52,890 nt of DNA from DATDYW01 sp044375695 (GCA_044375695.1 JBILMG010000002.1:1-52890), one strand, 5' to 3'. Counted from the first letter of the stretch, positions 8,643-16,932 are shown. Program-made: numbers and translations. Notes: generated by a model not told the origin, from the letters alone.

Positions 8643-10261
8643 CAAACTTCCCCGCGGAACGGGTCTCGCCGGTACATGATGATCTTAGGCTCGCGGCCGC
8701 GGAGAATCAGCGCCTCGGTCAGGCGGCACGCAGCCACCAGGGCAAGCAGCGTCCACGAAACCGCGTCGCCGTAGCGCGCGTACACCGTGCGCGGACCGTC
8801 GGCCGGCGAAAGGTTTATCGGGGCGATCGAGGAGCCGCCAACGCCAAACGGCAGCGAGGAGATAACCTCGCCTCGGGCATCAATGATGGCAGACGGGCCA
8901 AACTTGCTCGAACGAATGACGGGAACCCCGTTCTCGGCCGCCCGAAAACGAGCGCTCGCCAGGTTGAACAGGCCGGCCACGTCATCGGCGAACATAGCCT
9001 CTGAGCCAATCGAAACCAGGGCGGCAGCCCCCGAAGAAGCAGTCTCGCGCGCGAGAGCGGCGTCGTTTATTTCGGAGCAGATGAGAGGCCCGACCGGCGC
9101 GGCGGAGGCGAAAGAGACCTGGCGCGTTTCGCCGGGAGTCATGTCGACCGGGGTGCTGAAGAGGCCAGCCGACTGAGCCCACTCCGGGGTGTAGTCCATG
9201 AACGGGTACAGGTGCCGCTTCTGGTAGCGAGACTCCATTTCCCCGTCGCGCCAGAAGACTATTTCATTCGAGAAGGAAGATCCCTGGAGAACCGTGTACC
9301 AGAGCGCCAAGGTGGTCGACGAGGCGACGGACGAAGCCGCCCAGGAAGACACCTCGGCCTCGTCGGCCGACACGACTTCGCGATCGAAGATGACCTCGCC
9401 GCTTCGCCGCACCGCAGCCGCCACCGGCGAGAACGGGTAGACGATTAGATCGGGCCGCGCGCTGTCCGCCGCTCGTAACAGGGTTTCGAGGGCAGAATTG
9501 GAAATCTTCCCCGCAGAGTCGCGGCGGGCGAAGGCGTCTTCGCCGCGCGCCGGGCTCTGCAAGATGGCTACCGAGAGCGTCCGCGACGAGAGCGGCGCCG
9601 GCGCCGGCGCAGAAGCAGAAAGAGCCGCCGTCGCGGCCAGGGTCGCTACGGCAAAAATCGCCACCTGGGCCATGAAGCGGCCGCGACGTTCCGGCGCGAC
9701 CGCGATTGCCTCGGCGACGAGGAGCGACGCGAAGGCGGCGGCGGCAGTGGCGAGCGGCGCGCCGCCGAAGCTCGCGATTGCCCGGAACGTGGGCCAATCG
9801 GCGAGCGCGTAGGCGAGCGTCCCGAAGTAGTAACCCCGGAAAACAGCCGACAGGGCCGCTTCGGCGAGCGCGTATATCGCCGCACCCATAGCCGCCTGCA
9901 GAACAGGCGACCAGCTGTACAGGCGTCGCCCCGCGAGGAGCGCGAGGCCGCAGAGGACGCCGCTCGCGAGGACAATCGGCAGCACGGACGCGCGCACCGC
10001 CAGGGTGAAGAGCCGCGCCTCGTACACCCAGTGGAACTGAAAAATCGTCACGTACGAGAGCAGCAGCGAGAACGCGGCGCCGACGGCGAAAGCGCCCCAG
10101 AAGGTGCGGCGGTCGGTGGCGTTCTGGCGGGCGGCGTACAGGCGCAACGGGGCGAGCGAGAGGAGCGCGAAGAAGCCGAAGTTGAAGGGGTAGAACGCGA
10201 GCACGAAAAAGAGCGCCGAGAGGGCCGGCAGGAACCAGAAAGTGTCTACCAGCTTCTTCAT
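8642..10261 (-). CDS. Apolipoprotein N-acyltransferase-like protein (Lnt-like), catalytic Glu replaced
   Basis: A 539-residue protein with an N-terminal polytopic domain (about residues 1-210) and a C-terminal nitrilase-like domain, the Lnt architecture. The catalytic Lys (K348 in SRYQKRHLYPF) and Cys (C395 in GPLICSEIND) are present. The expected Glu of the WPET-type motif is replaced by Phe in DLIVYPFSP (F277). The protein may have altered or no acyl transfer activity, or use another acid. Its ATG overlaps the TGA of the upstream ligase gene (ATGA), so the two are translationally coupled. Confidence 0.85.
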   Translation of the reverse strand: MKKLVDTFWFLPALSALFFVLAFYPFNFGFFALLSLAPLRLYAARQNATDRRTFWGAFAVGAAFSLLLSYVTIFQFHWVYEARLFTLAVRASVLPIVLASGVLCGLALLAGRRLYSWSPVLQAAMGAAIYALAEAALSAVFRGYYFGTLAYALADWPTFRAIASFGGAPLATAAAAFASLLVAEAIAVAPERRGRFMAQVAIFAVATLAATAALSASAPAPAPLSSRTLSVAILQSPARGEDAFARRDSAGKISNSALETLLRAADSARPDLIVYPFSPVAAAVRRSGEVIFDREVVSADEAEVSSWAASSVASSTTLALWYTVLQGSSFSNEIVFWRDGEMESRYQKRHLYPFMDYTPEWAQSAGLFSTPVDMTPGETRQVSFASAAPVGPLICSEINDAALARETASSGAAALVSIGSEAMFADDVAGLFNLASARFRAAENGVPVIRSSKFGPSAIIDARGEVISSLPFGVGGSSIAPINLSPADGPRTVYARYGDAVSWTLLALVAACRLTEALILRGREPKIIMYRRDPFRGEV

Positions 10262-11538
10262 AGGTTGCTCACCAGACGACGGTCTTTCTGCCCGAGCGCG
10301 GCGAGCGCGGCCACGAAGCGCACGCGCGGCGACTCGAAGAAGCCCGCGGCTACGGCGTCGCCGAAAGACTTCCCGTTACCGATGCCCCAGGCGGCGGCGA
10401 GGTCTGCGGCGACGAGCGCCGCCACCGGGTCACCCTCCCCCGCGCCGGCGAGCGCCGCGTCTTCGATTTCAAAGTCCACGCGCACGCGGCCGGCTTCGCC
10501 GCGAGAGAAGCTCGCCCGGTACCGCGGGTTCGACAGGCGCGGCGAGGAGGCTACCGCGCGGTCGAGCTGATCGACCGTAACCTCGACGCCGTTGACGCGC
10601 ACGCGGTCTACCCCGTCGCGAAAGTCCCACACGAGCGCCGGCAAAGGCGAACCGCAGGGGCACCCTCCTGGCGCGAGCGCGAAGCCATCCCCCGTGCGGT
10701 AGCGCACCAGCGGAGTTGCCGCGTTGCCGCCGTAGGAGAGCACCAGCTCGCCGCCGACGAGCTCCGCCGCCGCAATAGCCTCGGGGATCGGGTGAAAAAT
10801 ATCGAGACCCTCTTCGATAGCCCGGGCGCAGGGCACGAGCGCGTACTGCCCCACCTCGGCCGAGGCGTAGAGGTTCGCGATAGCCGCGTTCGGGTAGCGT
10901 CGCGAGAGCTCCTCGCGACGCGGCGCGGTTAAAGTTTCCGAACCGAGCGCGAGCAGCTTGATGCGCGAAAGGTCGTAGTGGCGCTCGAGGTGTTCAGCCG
11001 CGAGCGCGGCAATTGTCGGCGTGGCGTAGACGGCGTCCACCTCGGTTTCCCGCGCCAGGACCGCCGCGTTCGCGAGCTGGCGAAAATCGGCGAACACCGG
11101 GGTGACCGGCTGGGCCGCCTCGGCGCACTGCTGCACGAAGGTGTGCCCGAAGTTGCCGTTGAGCGGCGGGTAGATAATCAGCGGCCGGCGGACGTCTCGC
11201 CCCAGCGAAGGCTCGAACCAGTACCGCTCCACTTTGGCGAACGGCACCACGAGCGGCGCGCCAGAAGTGGTGCCCGAGGTGTAGCCAAAGAACCGCACGT
11301 CGCCCGGGGCGACGTAGGTTCGGGAAGCCGCCGGCGCCGCCGCGAGCTCGGCGCGGCGAAGCGTCGGCAAGGATTCGAGCAAGGGGCCCAGGTCGTCTGC
11401 GGCGAGCCCGCGCCGGTACGCTTCCTCGGCAACCCCAGCCACCTCGAAGCGGCCACGGTAGAAAGCCGAAAAATCATCAGCCCAGGCCCGCTCGAGCAGG
11501 CTCCTCAAGATTTTTTGGTTGATCCAGATGACGCTCAC
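10258..11538 (-). CDS. Adenylate-forming ligase of the phenylacetate-CoA ligase (PaaK) type
   Basis: A 426-residue protein, usual for PaaK-like enzymes. The ATP-binding loop is GYTSGTTSGAPLVVP and the hinge block is VRYRTGDGF, followed by a small C-terminal domain. A CPCG pair (about residue 290) resembles the metal-binding cysteines of some PaaK relatives. The family activates an aryl or acyl acid as its adenylate and often makes the CoA thioester. Nearness to the aromatic amino acid lyase suggests a cinnamate- or coumarate-type substrate (inference). GTG start with TAGAAT 6 nt upstream; coupled to the Lnt-like gene. Confidence 0.82.
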   Translation of the reverse strand: MSVIWINQKILRSLLERAWADDFSAFYRGRFEVAGVAEEAYRRGLAADDLGPLLESLPTLRRAELAAAPAASRTYVAPGDVRFFGYTSGTTSGAPLVVPFAKVERYWFEPSLGRDVRRPLIIYPPLNGNFGHTFVQQCAEAAQPVTPVFADFRQLANAAVLARETEVDAVYATPTIAALAAEHLERHYDLSRIKLLALGSETLTAPRREELSRRYPNAAIANLYASAEVGQYALVPCARAIEEGLDIFHPIPEAIAAAELVGGELVLSYGGNAATPLVRYRTGDGFALAPGGCPCGSPLPALVWDFRDGVDRVRVNGVEVTVDQLDRAVASSPRLSNPRYRASFSRGEAGRVRVDFEIEDAALAGAGEGDPVAALVAADLAAAWGIGNGKSFGDAVAAGFFESPRVRFVAALAALGQKDRRLVSNL

Positions 11539-11613
11539 GAGGCGATTCTACCGCGTCGGGCGCCCGCCTTTCCTTTTGCGCCGAGCTGGGCTAGCGTGGC
11601 CGAAAAGAACCCC

Positions 11614-12054
11614 ATGAACAAAACAGACACTCAAAAAGCCCAGCGACTGGCCGCCTTCATGTACGGCCTCATCAACTTCGTCCAGGAAAACAAAGGCCTG
11701 GTTAACGGGGTCAACCCGCCAATCCGCTTCCTGCCCCAGCTGCAGCCCTACCTCACGGTAGAAGGCCCCCTGCGCAGCATCCGGCAAGCTGTCTGCGAGG
11801 CGGAGCCGTACCCCGAAAAGGTGACCTTCTTCCAGATTTGGATTACCTGGGACGAAGCCAGCCGGACGCTGACCTTCAGCGCCCCGGCAGAAGCCTTGGT
11901 AGCCGTGACGCCGAAGGTTGTAAACCTCTCGGACGAAGGCCTCGAGCGGATGTACACGAGCCAACCCGTAGTTGAGGTTCGCGCCCCAAAACCCGGTGAG
12001 CCAACCTTCCTTTTTGACGAAGATGCGCCCCTGCCCGAAGCGGCTACCGCCTAG
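11614..12054 (+). CDS. Hypothetical cytosolic protein
   Basis: A 146-residue soluble protein without signal or membrane segment. It has a helical N-terminus, then alternating hydrophobic stretches (VTFFQIWITW, TLTFSAP) suggesting a small alpha/beta fold, and an acidic Pro-rich tail. No family is recognised. TAGCGT lies 16 nt before the ATG and a hairpin terminator follows directly, so it is a single-gene unit. A long open frame continues upstream but runs antisense to the ligase and was not used. Confidence 0.6.
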   Translation: MNKTDTQKAQRLAAFMYGLINFVQENKGLVNGVNPPIRFLPQLQPYLTVEGPLRSIRQAVCEAEPYPEKVTFFQIWITWDEASRTLTFSAPAEALVAVTPKVVNLSDEGLERMYTSQPVVEVRAPKPGEPTFLFDEDAPLPEAATA

Positions 12055-12059
12055 CCACC

Positions 12060-12085
12060 GCCGCCCAAAAGGCGGCTTTTCTTTT
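12060..12085 (+). terminator. Intrinsic terminator
   Basis: GCCGCC-CAAAA-GGCGGC followed by TTTTCTTTT, directly after the stop of the 11614 gene. Confidence 0.85.
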
Positions 12086-12102
12086 GTGGTAGATTTTTAC
12101 CC

Positions 12103-12999
12103 ATGAACGGCAACCCCAAGGTCGCATCTGCCCTAGCCGTCGGGAGCGTCGTATTGGCCGTTGCCGCCGGTTTCGGCTGGTACCGGGCGGACGCCGTGTC
12201 CCGCGCGCTCGAGAGCTTCCGCGCCGAGGCTGCGGCTACTATCGCCGGCATCCGCGCCGACCTGGACGCCAAAGCGGCCGAACTCGAGACATCTAAAGCC
12301 GAGGTCGCGCAGCTGGCGGAACAAATTGCCGCCGAAAAAGAGAAGAGCGACGAGCTCGCCCAGGAGAAGCGCAAAGCGGAGCGCAAGGCCGACGAGCTCG
12401 AAGACTTGGCCAAGCTTGACCCGGAGCTCCTGTCGAAGTACTCCAAGGTCTTCTTCCTCAACGAGAACTACGCGCCGCCGAAGCTGAAAGAAATTCCGGC
12501 CGAGTACCGTTCACCCGAGGGCAAGGAAATGCAGCTGCACCGCGAGGTGCTCCCCTACCTCACCCGCATGCTCGAGGCGGCGGCCGATGACGACGTGAAC
12601 GTTAAGGTAACCTCGGCCTACCGCTCCTTCGGCGAACAGGCCGAGCTTAAAGACCGGTACAAGGTGACCTACGGAGCCTCATCGGCCAACGCTTTCTCGG
12701 CTGATCAGGGCTACTCCGAGCACCAGCTGGGAACCACCGTCGATCTCACCAGCCCCGAAATTGGCGGCGGCCTGGCCGGCTTCGACTCGACCGAGGCGTT
12801 CGCCTGGCTCAGCGAGAACGCCTACAAGTACGGCTTCATACTCTCCTACCCAGAGGGCAATTCTTACTACGTCTACGAGCCGTGGCACTGGCGTTTCGTC
12901 GGCGAAGACTTGGCCCGCTACATCCACAAGAAGAAGGTCAACTTCTACGACATGGACCAGCGGGACATCGACAGCTACCTCGGAGAAATCTTCGATTAG
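12103..12999 (+). CDS. Membrane-anchored D-alanyl-D-alanine carboxypeptidase, VanY type (M15)
   Basis: A 298-residue protein: N-terminal membrane anchor (about residues 8-27), coiled coil (about 35-105), then an M15B peptidase domain. Zinc and catalytic residues lie in SEHQLGTTVD (H207, D214) and EPWHWRF (E259, H262), and SAYRS is at 171-175. It should trim D-Ala from peptidoglycan stem peptides outside the membrane, the coiled coil acting as a spacer. TAGATT lies 7 nt before the ATG (leaderless type). Confidence 0.9.
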   Translation: MNGNPKVASALAVGSVVLAVAAGFGWYRADAVSRALESFRAEAAATIAGIRADLDAKAAELETSKAEVAQLAEQIAAEKEKSDELAQEKRKAERKADELEDLAKLDPELLSKYSKVFFLNENYAPPKLKEIPAEYRSPEGKEMQLHREVLPYLTRMLEAAADDDVNVKVTSAYRSFGEQAELKDRYKVTYGASSANAFSADQGYSEHQLGTTVDLTSPEIGGGLAGFDSTEAFAWLSENAYKYGFILSYPEGNSYYVYEPWHWRFVGEDLARYIHKKKVNFYDMDQRDIDSYLGEIFD

Positions 13000-13028
13000 G
13001 CGTGCTAGGGTGCCGGCCGCACCGCACC

Positions 13029-13352
13029 ATGCAAACAAGAGAAAATACAATAAACCTCACGGGTCTCGCGAACCGACTGGCCGAGTGGCTACGCGAGCGA
13101 TCATTCGCCCTAGACCCCGAAGCCCTGCGAGCTCTCGCCCGGGCAGACCGCTGGCTCTGCATCTCTGTTCGCCCGCTCTGGTTCCGCCAGTTCTGGCGCG
13201 AGCTCTGGCTACGGGCCGACGAGATGCACCCCGCCTACGACATCGATCCCGAGCTTTGGGATCGCGCGGCGCGGCGCGGCCGGGCAGAAGAGATGATGGC
13301 GACGCTTTCCCGTCAACGAAATCTCGCCCACAGAGTGAGCCTGGCCGCCTGA
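13029..13352 (+). CDS. Hypothetical Arg/Trp-rich protein
   Basis: A 107-residue basic, helical-looking protein with many Arg, Leu and Trp residues (RPLWFRQFWRELW). No signal peptide and no recognised family. TAGGGT lies 17 nt before the ATG and a terminator overlaps its stop. The high Arg and Trp content may partly reflect GC-rich codon use. Confidence 0.55.
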   Translation: MQTRENTINLTGLANRLAEWLRERSFALDPEALRALARADRWLCISVRPLWFRQFWRELWLRADEMHPAYDIDPELWDRAARRGRAEEMMATLSRQRNLAHRVSLAA

Positions 13353-13375
13353 TTTTTCTGGCGGCTTTTCTTTTT
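13345..13375 (+). terminator. Intrinsic terminator
   Basis: GCCGCC/GGCGGC stem with a 10-nt T-rich loop, then TTTTCTTTTT. Confidence 0.75.
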
Positions 13376-13383
13376 CTTGGACC

Positions 13384-13917
13384 TTAGAAGATTGCCCGGA
13401 CCGCCTGCGAGAGCGAGGTGATTGCCCCGCCCGAGACCCACCCGAGCGCGAGCCACGCCGCCGACCACAGGAGCGCCGAAACGACGTTCCAAAAAATGAA
13501 AGGCGCAATGGGCATACGGCTCGCGCCGGCCACGAACGGGATGGTGGCCCGCAGCGGGCTAAAGAAACGGCCCAGCAAGATGCTCCAGCTGCCGTGCTTG
13601 GCAAAAAAGGCCTGAGCCCGGGCCAGGTGGCGTTCGTTGAGGAAGCGGGCTTCGGCCGAGAAGGCGCCGCGGCTCTTCGCGCCCAGGTAGTAGCCGCCAA
13701 AGTCTCCCACGGTGGCGCCGAGGCCTATCAGCCAGAAGCAAGGCCCCAGGGCGAACATGCCCTGAGAGGCGGCGAAACCGATAACCGCGACGACGGTTGC
13801 GCCGGGAACCGCGGTGCCGAGAACCGGCATAGATTCAATCACCGAAACAAAGAAGAACGCGGCGTAGGCCCACTGGCCCCAGCTCTCGATGGCGGGCAGC
13901 GCCGCGGCGATGTTCAC
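13384..13917 (-). CDS. DedA-family membrane protein
   Basis: A 177-residue polytopic protein of the DedA/VTT family. The block GRFFSPLRATIPFVAGASRM is at about residues 115-134, and GATVGDFGGYYLG earlier matches the family's GxxxGD-x-xY region. Relatives act in lipid (undecaprenyl phosphate or phospholipid) translocation and membrane homeostasis. An ATG lies 6 nt upstream, but it is only 1 nt from a TAGAAT box; the GTG used here is 7 nt from that box, matching the local leaderless pattern. Confidence 0.88.
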   Translation of the reverse strand: MNIAAALPAIESWGQWAYAAFFFVSVIESMPVLGTAVPGATVVAVIGFAASQGMFALGPCFWLIGLGATVGDFGGYYLGAKSRGAFSAEARFLNERHLARAQAFFAKHGSWSILLGRFFSPLRATIPFVAGASRMPIAPFIFWNVVSALLWSAAWLALGWVSGGAITSLSQAVRAIF

Positions 13918-13971
13918 GGACATGATTCTACCCGTAAGCGAGCCGGCTACCAGCAGGTATACAATTCGGCG

Positions 13972-14136
13972 GTGAGCAGAAAAACCCTGACGACGATTGG
14001 CATGATTGCCGGCGGCTGGATCGGCGGGTCAATCCCGGCGCTCTGGGGCGACATCGGCCTATCTTTTTCTTCCCTTTTCTTTTCAGCTGCCGGCGCCATG
14101 GCCGGCGTCTACCTAGGCTTTCGCTTCGGAGAGTAG
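13972..14136 (+). CDS. Small two-helix membrane protein
   Basis: A 54-residue protein from a GTG start with TACAAT 6 nt upstream. It has two Gly/Ala-rich membrane segments (GMIAGGWIGGSIPALWG and a C-terminal one ending YLGFRFGE). The Gly-rich spacing suggests close helix packing. Function unknown. Divergent from the DedA gene. Confidence 0.6.
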   Translation: MSRKTLTTIGMIAGGWIGGSIPALWGDIGLSFSSLFFSAAGAMAGVYLGFRFGE

Positions 14137-14186
14137 CCCGAATCAACGGCTAGACCCGCTTGCCTACCCGCGCTAGCCTGGCCGCC

Positions 14187-14729
14187 ATGGAAGATCCTTC
14201 ACTACCCCAAGAACTGCTGGCAGAGATCAATGCCCTCACCGGCGAATCCTTTGCCGGCCTAGACTTGCTGCTTCGGCTGAACGCCGCGCAGGCGGAATCA
14301 TTCGAACGCTGGGCGACATCTACACGCTGGCACCGCTTTCACGACGAGCACTACGACTGGTGGTCATTCCCCATCGACGAACCCAGCCTCAGATTCGGGC
14401 CAGCCTTCAAGCTCTCCGACGGAGATGTTGCCAACCTCCTCACCGAGGGTGAATTCACCAAACGGCTAGACCGGAGCATCGAGCTTGTCTCCGCTTCGCT
14501 CGGGTGGAACCTGGCGGAAACCCGTCTCGATGAAAACGTCGAGGAAATGCGCCGGTACGACGAAAGCGAGTTCGGCAACCACGGCATGCGCCTCCGAAAA
14601 ATGCTGCTGGCGGCAACGCTGTTCCGCCGGGAAACGGCGCTACGCTCGCTCTCGAGCTTCGCCAGAGTCCTCCGCGACGCGGGTCGGCTCGAGGCGCCAC
14701 AATTCTTTGCCCCGTTCCTCGCCGACTAG
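14187..14729 (+). CDS. Hypothetical helical protein
   Basis: A 180-residue soluble, acidic and helical protein with a Trp/His-rich centre (WHRFHDEHYDWWSFPID, about residues 48-64). No family is recognised. TAGCCT lies 7 nt before the ATG (leaderless type) and a terminator touches the stop codon: a single-gene unit like several further downstream. Confidence 0.6.
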   Translation: MEDPSLPQELLAEINALTGESFAGLDLLLRLNAAQAESFERWATSTRWHRFHDEHYDWWSFPIDEPSLRFGPAFKLSDGDVANLLTEGEFTKRLDRSIELVSASLGWNLAETRLDENVEEMRRYDESEFGNHGMRLRKMLLAATLFRRETALRSLSSFARVLRDAGRLEAPQFFAPFLAD

Positions 14730-14755
14730 CCGCCACGGGCGGCTTTTCTTTTTTA
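14729..14755 (+). terminator. Intrinsic terminator
   Basis: GCCGCC-ACG-GGCGGC with tail TTTTCTTTTTT. Confidence 0.85.
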
Positions 14756-15214
14756 GCGCAGCGCGGCGTAAAGCTCGGCGAGCGTGCCGAAACCTATCCA
14801 CTGCCCCACCTCTTCCCCGCGGCCATCAACCTGCACGAAGGTGTGCTGCAGGGTGACGCCGTAGAGACGCCTAAGCTCGGCGGAATCGTCGTAGTCAACC
14901 TCGAGAATCACCAGGTCGGCAGGCCCAGCCTTGGCTTCGTCCGCGATGTGGGCGGCGGCATCGGCGCAGGCGCCGCACCAGTAGGCGCGGAAGAAGAGGA
15001 CCGTCTTCTTGCCGAGCGCGGCGTAGCGCTCGGCGCAGCCGGGCGAGTACGCCTTCACGGTGGTGCCAACGGGCGCCAGTTCGGCAGCGGCGCAAACCGT
15101 TGGCCCCATTGACGCGGGAGCGGCTGGCCACGAGACGAAGAGCGCGGCGGCAAGCACGAACGTCGCGGCTATAGCCGCCGGGACGCGAAGCGGGCGAGGT
15201 TCTTTTTTCTTCAC
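14753..15214 (-). CDS. Membrane-anchored thioredoxin-fold protein
   Basis: A 153-residue protein with a basic N-terminus, one membrane or signal segment (about residues 10-30) and a thioredoxin domain with redox motif WCGAC (C80, C83). A further Cys pair (C41, C60) lies before it. It probably acts outside the membrane in disulfide exchange, possibly on Cys-rich secreted proteins such as that at 7625 (inference). GTG start, TAGAAT 6 nt upstream. Confidence 0.85.
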   Translation of the reverse strand: MKKKEPRPLRVPAAIAATFVLAAALFVSWPAAPASMGPTVCAAAELAPVGTTVKAYSPGCAERYAALGKKTVLFFRAYWCGACADAAAHIADEAKAGPADLVILEVDYDDSAELRRLYGVTLQHTFVQVDGRGEEVGQWIGFGTLAELYAALR

Positions 15215-15266
15215 CCAACCATTCTAATAGCCCGGCGCCGGAAGCCTCTCCACAGGCGACGCGTCC

Positions 15267-15295
15267 TTGCCGGGCAAGGCTACGCCAGGTACAAT
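15267..15295 (+). promoter_or_regulatory. Promoter TTGCCG-17-TACAAT
   Basis: TTGCCG (15267-15272), 17-nt spacer, TACAAT (15290-15295). It drives a short unit ending at the hairpin at 15412-15447. Confidence 0.65.
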
Positions 15296-15305
15296 CGCGC
15301 GGCTC

Positions 15306-15386
15306 ATGATTTTCGCCAAAGCCTTCTTTAAGCGCGCACCGCGCCTCGACTCGATCGGGGTTCGGCTCTCGTGCTGGCAGGCGTAA
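15306..15386 (+). CDS. Possible 26-residue small protein or small RNA
   Basis: A 27-codon frame starts 10 nt after a good -10 box and ends before an intrinsic terminator. The product would be small and basic (begins MIFAKAFFKRAPRL) with one Cys and one Trp. The promoter and terminator argue for a transcript of about 140 nt. Whether it is translated or is a non-coding RNA cannot be decided from sequence alone. Confidence 0.3.
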   Translation: MIFAKAFFKRAPRLDSIGVRLSCWQA

Positions 15387-15411
15387 GGCGTAAAAGCTTT
15401 CTCCAGACCGC

Positions 15412-15447
15412 GAGCCGGCCCCCGATTGGGGGCCGGCTTCGTTCTTT
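15412..15447 (+). terminator. Intrinsic terminator of the short unit
   Basis: GCCGGCCCCC-GATT-GGGGGCCGGC followed by TTCGTTCTTT. Confidence 0.75.
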
Positions 15448-15492
15448 CCTGAAAAAGAAAACAGAAAAAATACAGCCATGGAGGCAACCAAA

Positions 15493-15657
15493 ATGAAAAC
15501 GCTAGACGCAAAATTAGATTCCAAAGACCCAGCAGAGGTAGCCGACGCGCTGCGGCAGCTCATGACCGTGCCCGGCAGCGGCGAGGCGGTATGCAGCCTC
15601 CCGCGCGGCGACGCGCCGAAGGCAAACACCTGGCGCCACGCCGCTTTCGTGCATTAG
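15493..15657 (+). CDS. Small hypothetical protein with Shine-Dalgarno site
   Basis: A 54-residue soluble protein; the first half is a charged amphipathic helix (DPAEVADALRQLM) and the second half contains one Cys and one Trp. GGAGG lies about 9 nt before the ATG, one of only three clear Shine-Dalgarno sites in the window. A terminator follows the stop codon. Function unknown. Confidence 0.6.
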   Translation: MKTLDAKLDSKDPAEVADALRQLMTVPGSGEAVCSLPRGDAPKANTWRHAAFVH

Positions 15658-15662
15658 GTACC

Positions 15663-15690
15663 GCGCCCCTCACGGGGCGCTTTTCTTTTC
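15663..15690 (+). terminator. Intrinsic terminator
   Basis: GCGCCCC-TCAC-GGGGCGC with tail TTTTCTTTTC. Confidence 0.85.
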
Positions 15691-15722
15691 GTCCGCCCCT
15701 CATTTGTTTTTTAAATGGAGAA

Positions 15723-16163
15723 ATGCTGACATGTGGGCAAATGGAACACGTACCAAACGAATGGGGCCGACTGGTTCGGCTGAGCCTCTCGGACGGAGGG
15801 TGGCAAGAAATTGATCGCCTCTACACCGCGGCTGGCGGCATGTGGGTTCTCAACGACTCTTCTTCCTCTGGTGGCATGGCCGGACTGGCGATCGACGCCG
15901 CGCGGGAACGTCACCTGGCAACCAGGTACTCCCCCAGGCGCCACAGCCGAGCCCGCGAACTACTGGCCCGCTTCAAAGACGCCGGGCCGATCGACGAATT
16001 CAGGGTGGCGAAAGTTGCCGGGTGGGAGCTGCCCTGGGCCTGCCGCTTCGGGCCGCGGGCGAGCACCACCGCGGAGCGCCTGAGGGCGGCCAGAGACGTA
16101 ATGCTCGAGCGAGGCCTCGCGCTGCCGCTCTTCTGGCTAATCGACCAGCCGAAGCAGCAATAA
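15723..16163 (+). CDS. Hypothetical protein
   Basis: A 146-residue soluble basic protein, 140 residues if the next Met (15741) is the start. It looks mixed alpha/beta, with Trp-rich stretches and a C-terminal helix followed by FWLIDQPKQQ. No family recognised. Upstream DNA is T-rich and a GGAG sits very close to the first ATG, so the start is uncertain. A terminator follows directly. Confidence 0.55.
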   Translation: MLTCGQMEHVPNEWGRLVRLSLSDGGWQEIDRLYTAAGGMWVLNDSSSSGGMAGLAIDAARERHLATRYSPRRHSRARELLARFKDAGPIDEFRVAKVAGWELPWACRFGPRASTTAERLRAARDVMLERGLALPLFWLIDQPKQQ

Positions 16164-16168
16164 AAAAA

Positions 16169-16200
16169 CCGACGCCTCTCTGGGCGTCGGCTTTTCTTTC
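16169..16200 (+). terminator. Intrinsic terminator
   Basis: CCGACGCC/GGGCGTCGG hairpin with tail TTTTCTTTC. Confidence 0.85.
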
Positions 16201-16214
16201 TTCGCAGGTTCTGC

Positions 16215-16904
16215 CTAGCGCTCGACGGTCACCTTCTGGATAACAACGGGCTCAATCGGGCGGTCACGCTCGTCGGTGGCAACCTGGCCAATCTCGTCGA
16301 CGACGTCGAGACCTTCGACGACCTTACCGAAGACCGGGTGGCGGCTCTGCATTGGCGGCTTATCGAAATCGAGGCCGGTGTTGTCCACCAGGTTAACGAA
16401 GAACTGGCTGCCACCGGATTTCGGCGCACCGGTGTTCGCCATCGAAATCGTGCCGCGCACGTTCGAGAGGCCAGCGACGAACTCGTCCTCGATGGTGTAG
16501 CCCGGGCCGCCCGTGCCCCAGCGGGCCGAGAGCGAATCGTCCTTGGTCTGCGGGTCGCCGCCCTGCAGCATGAAGCCGTCAATGACGCGGTGGAACTTGG
16601 TGCCGTCGTAGTAGCCCTGCTCGGCGAGCTTGATGAAGTTGCCAGCCGTAATCGGCGTCTGCCCCGTGTAGAGCTCGAGCACGATATCGCCGGCGGACGT
16701 GGCTAGGCGGACGCGGGTCGTGGACGCGGTGTTTGTTTCGCTCATAGGGTCGAGATTATCACGGACGGCTTCGGTCGTCGTGGCGGTCTGGGTCGTCGGT
16801 GCCGGCAGAGGGTTTGCCGCTGGGTTCCACAGGTACCGGTACCCGAACCAGCACCCCAAGAGGACAACGAAGATCTCGGCCGCGGCGGCGATTTTGCTTC
16901 TCAT
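16215..16904 (-). CDS. Membrane-anchored cyclophilin-type peptidyl-prolyl isomerase
   Basis: A 229-residue protein: N-terminal membrane segment (about residues 5-28), a Thr/Pro-rich linker, then a cyclophilin domain (about 70-229). Family blocks are FHRVIDGFMLQGGDP (catalytic Arg in FHRV) and GTISMANTGAPKSGGSQFFV. It should catalyse X-Pro isomerisation of exported proteins outside the membrane. The start is set by TACAAT 7 nt before the ATG; upstream in-frame Mets are not supported. Confidence 0.9.
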   Translation of the reverse strand: MRSKIAAAAEIFVVLLGCWFGYRYLWNPAANPLPAPTTQTATTTEAVRDNLDPMSETNTASTTRVRLATSAGDIVLELYTGQTPITAGNFIKLAEQGYYDGTKFHRVIDGFMLQGGDPQTKDDSLSARWGTGGPGYTIEDEFVAGLSNVRGTISMANTGAPKSGGSQFFVNLVDNTGLDFDKPPMQSRHPVFGKVVEGLDVVDEIGQVATDERDRPIEPVVIQKVTVER

Positions 16905-16932
16905 GGGCGGGATTGTATCTGAAGCCGTTAAT

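Noticed and set aside
5589..11538. Photoactive yellow protein chromophore pathway (lyase plus coumarate ligase)
   Set aside because: No protein resembling photoactive yellow protein is encoded nearby.
10978..11613. N-terminal extension of the 11614 gene
   Set aside because: The upstream frame runs antisense through the ligase gene and its promoter; the ATG at 11614 follows a plausible -10 box.
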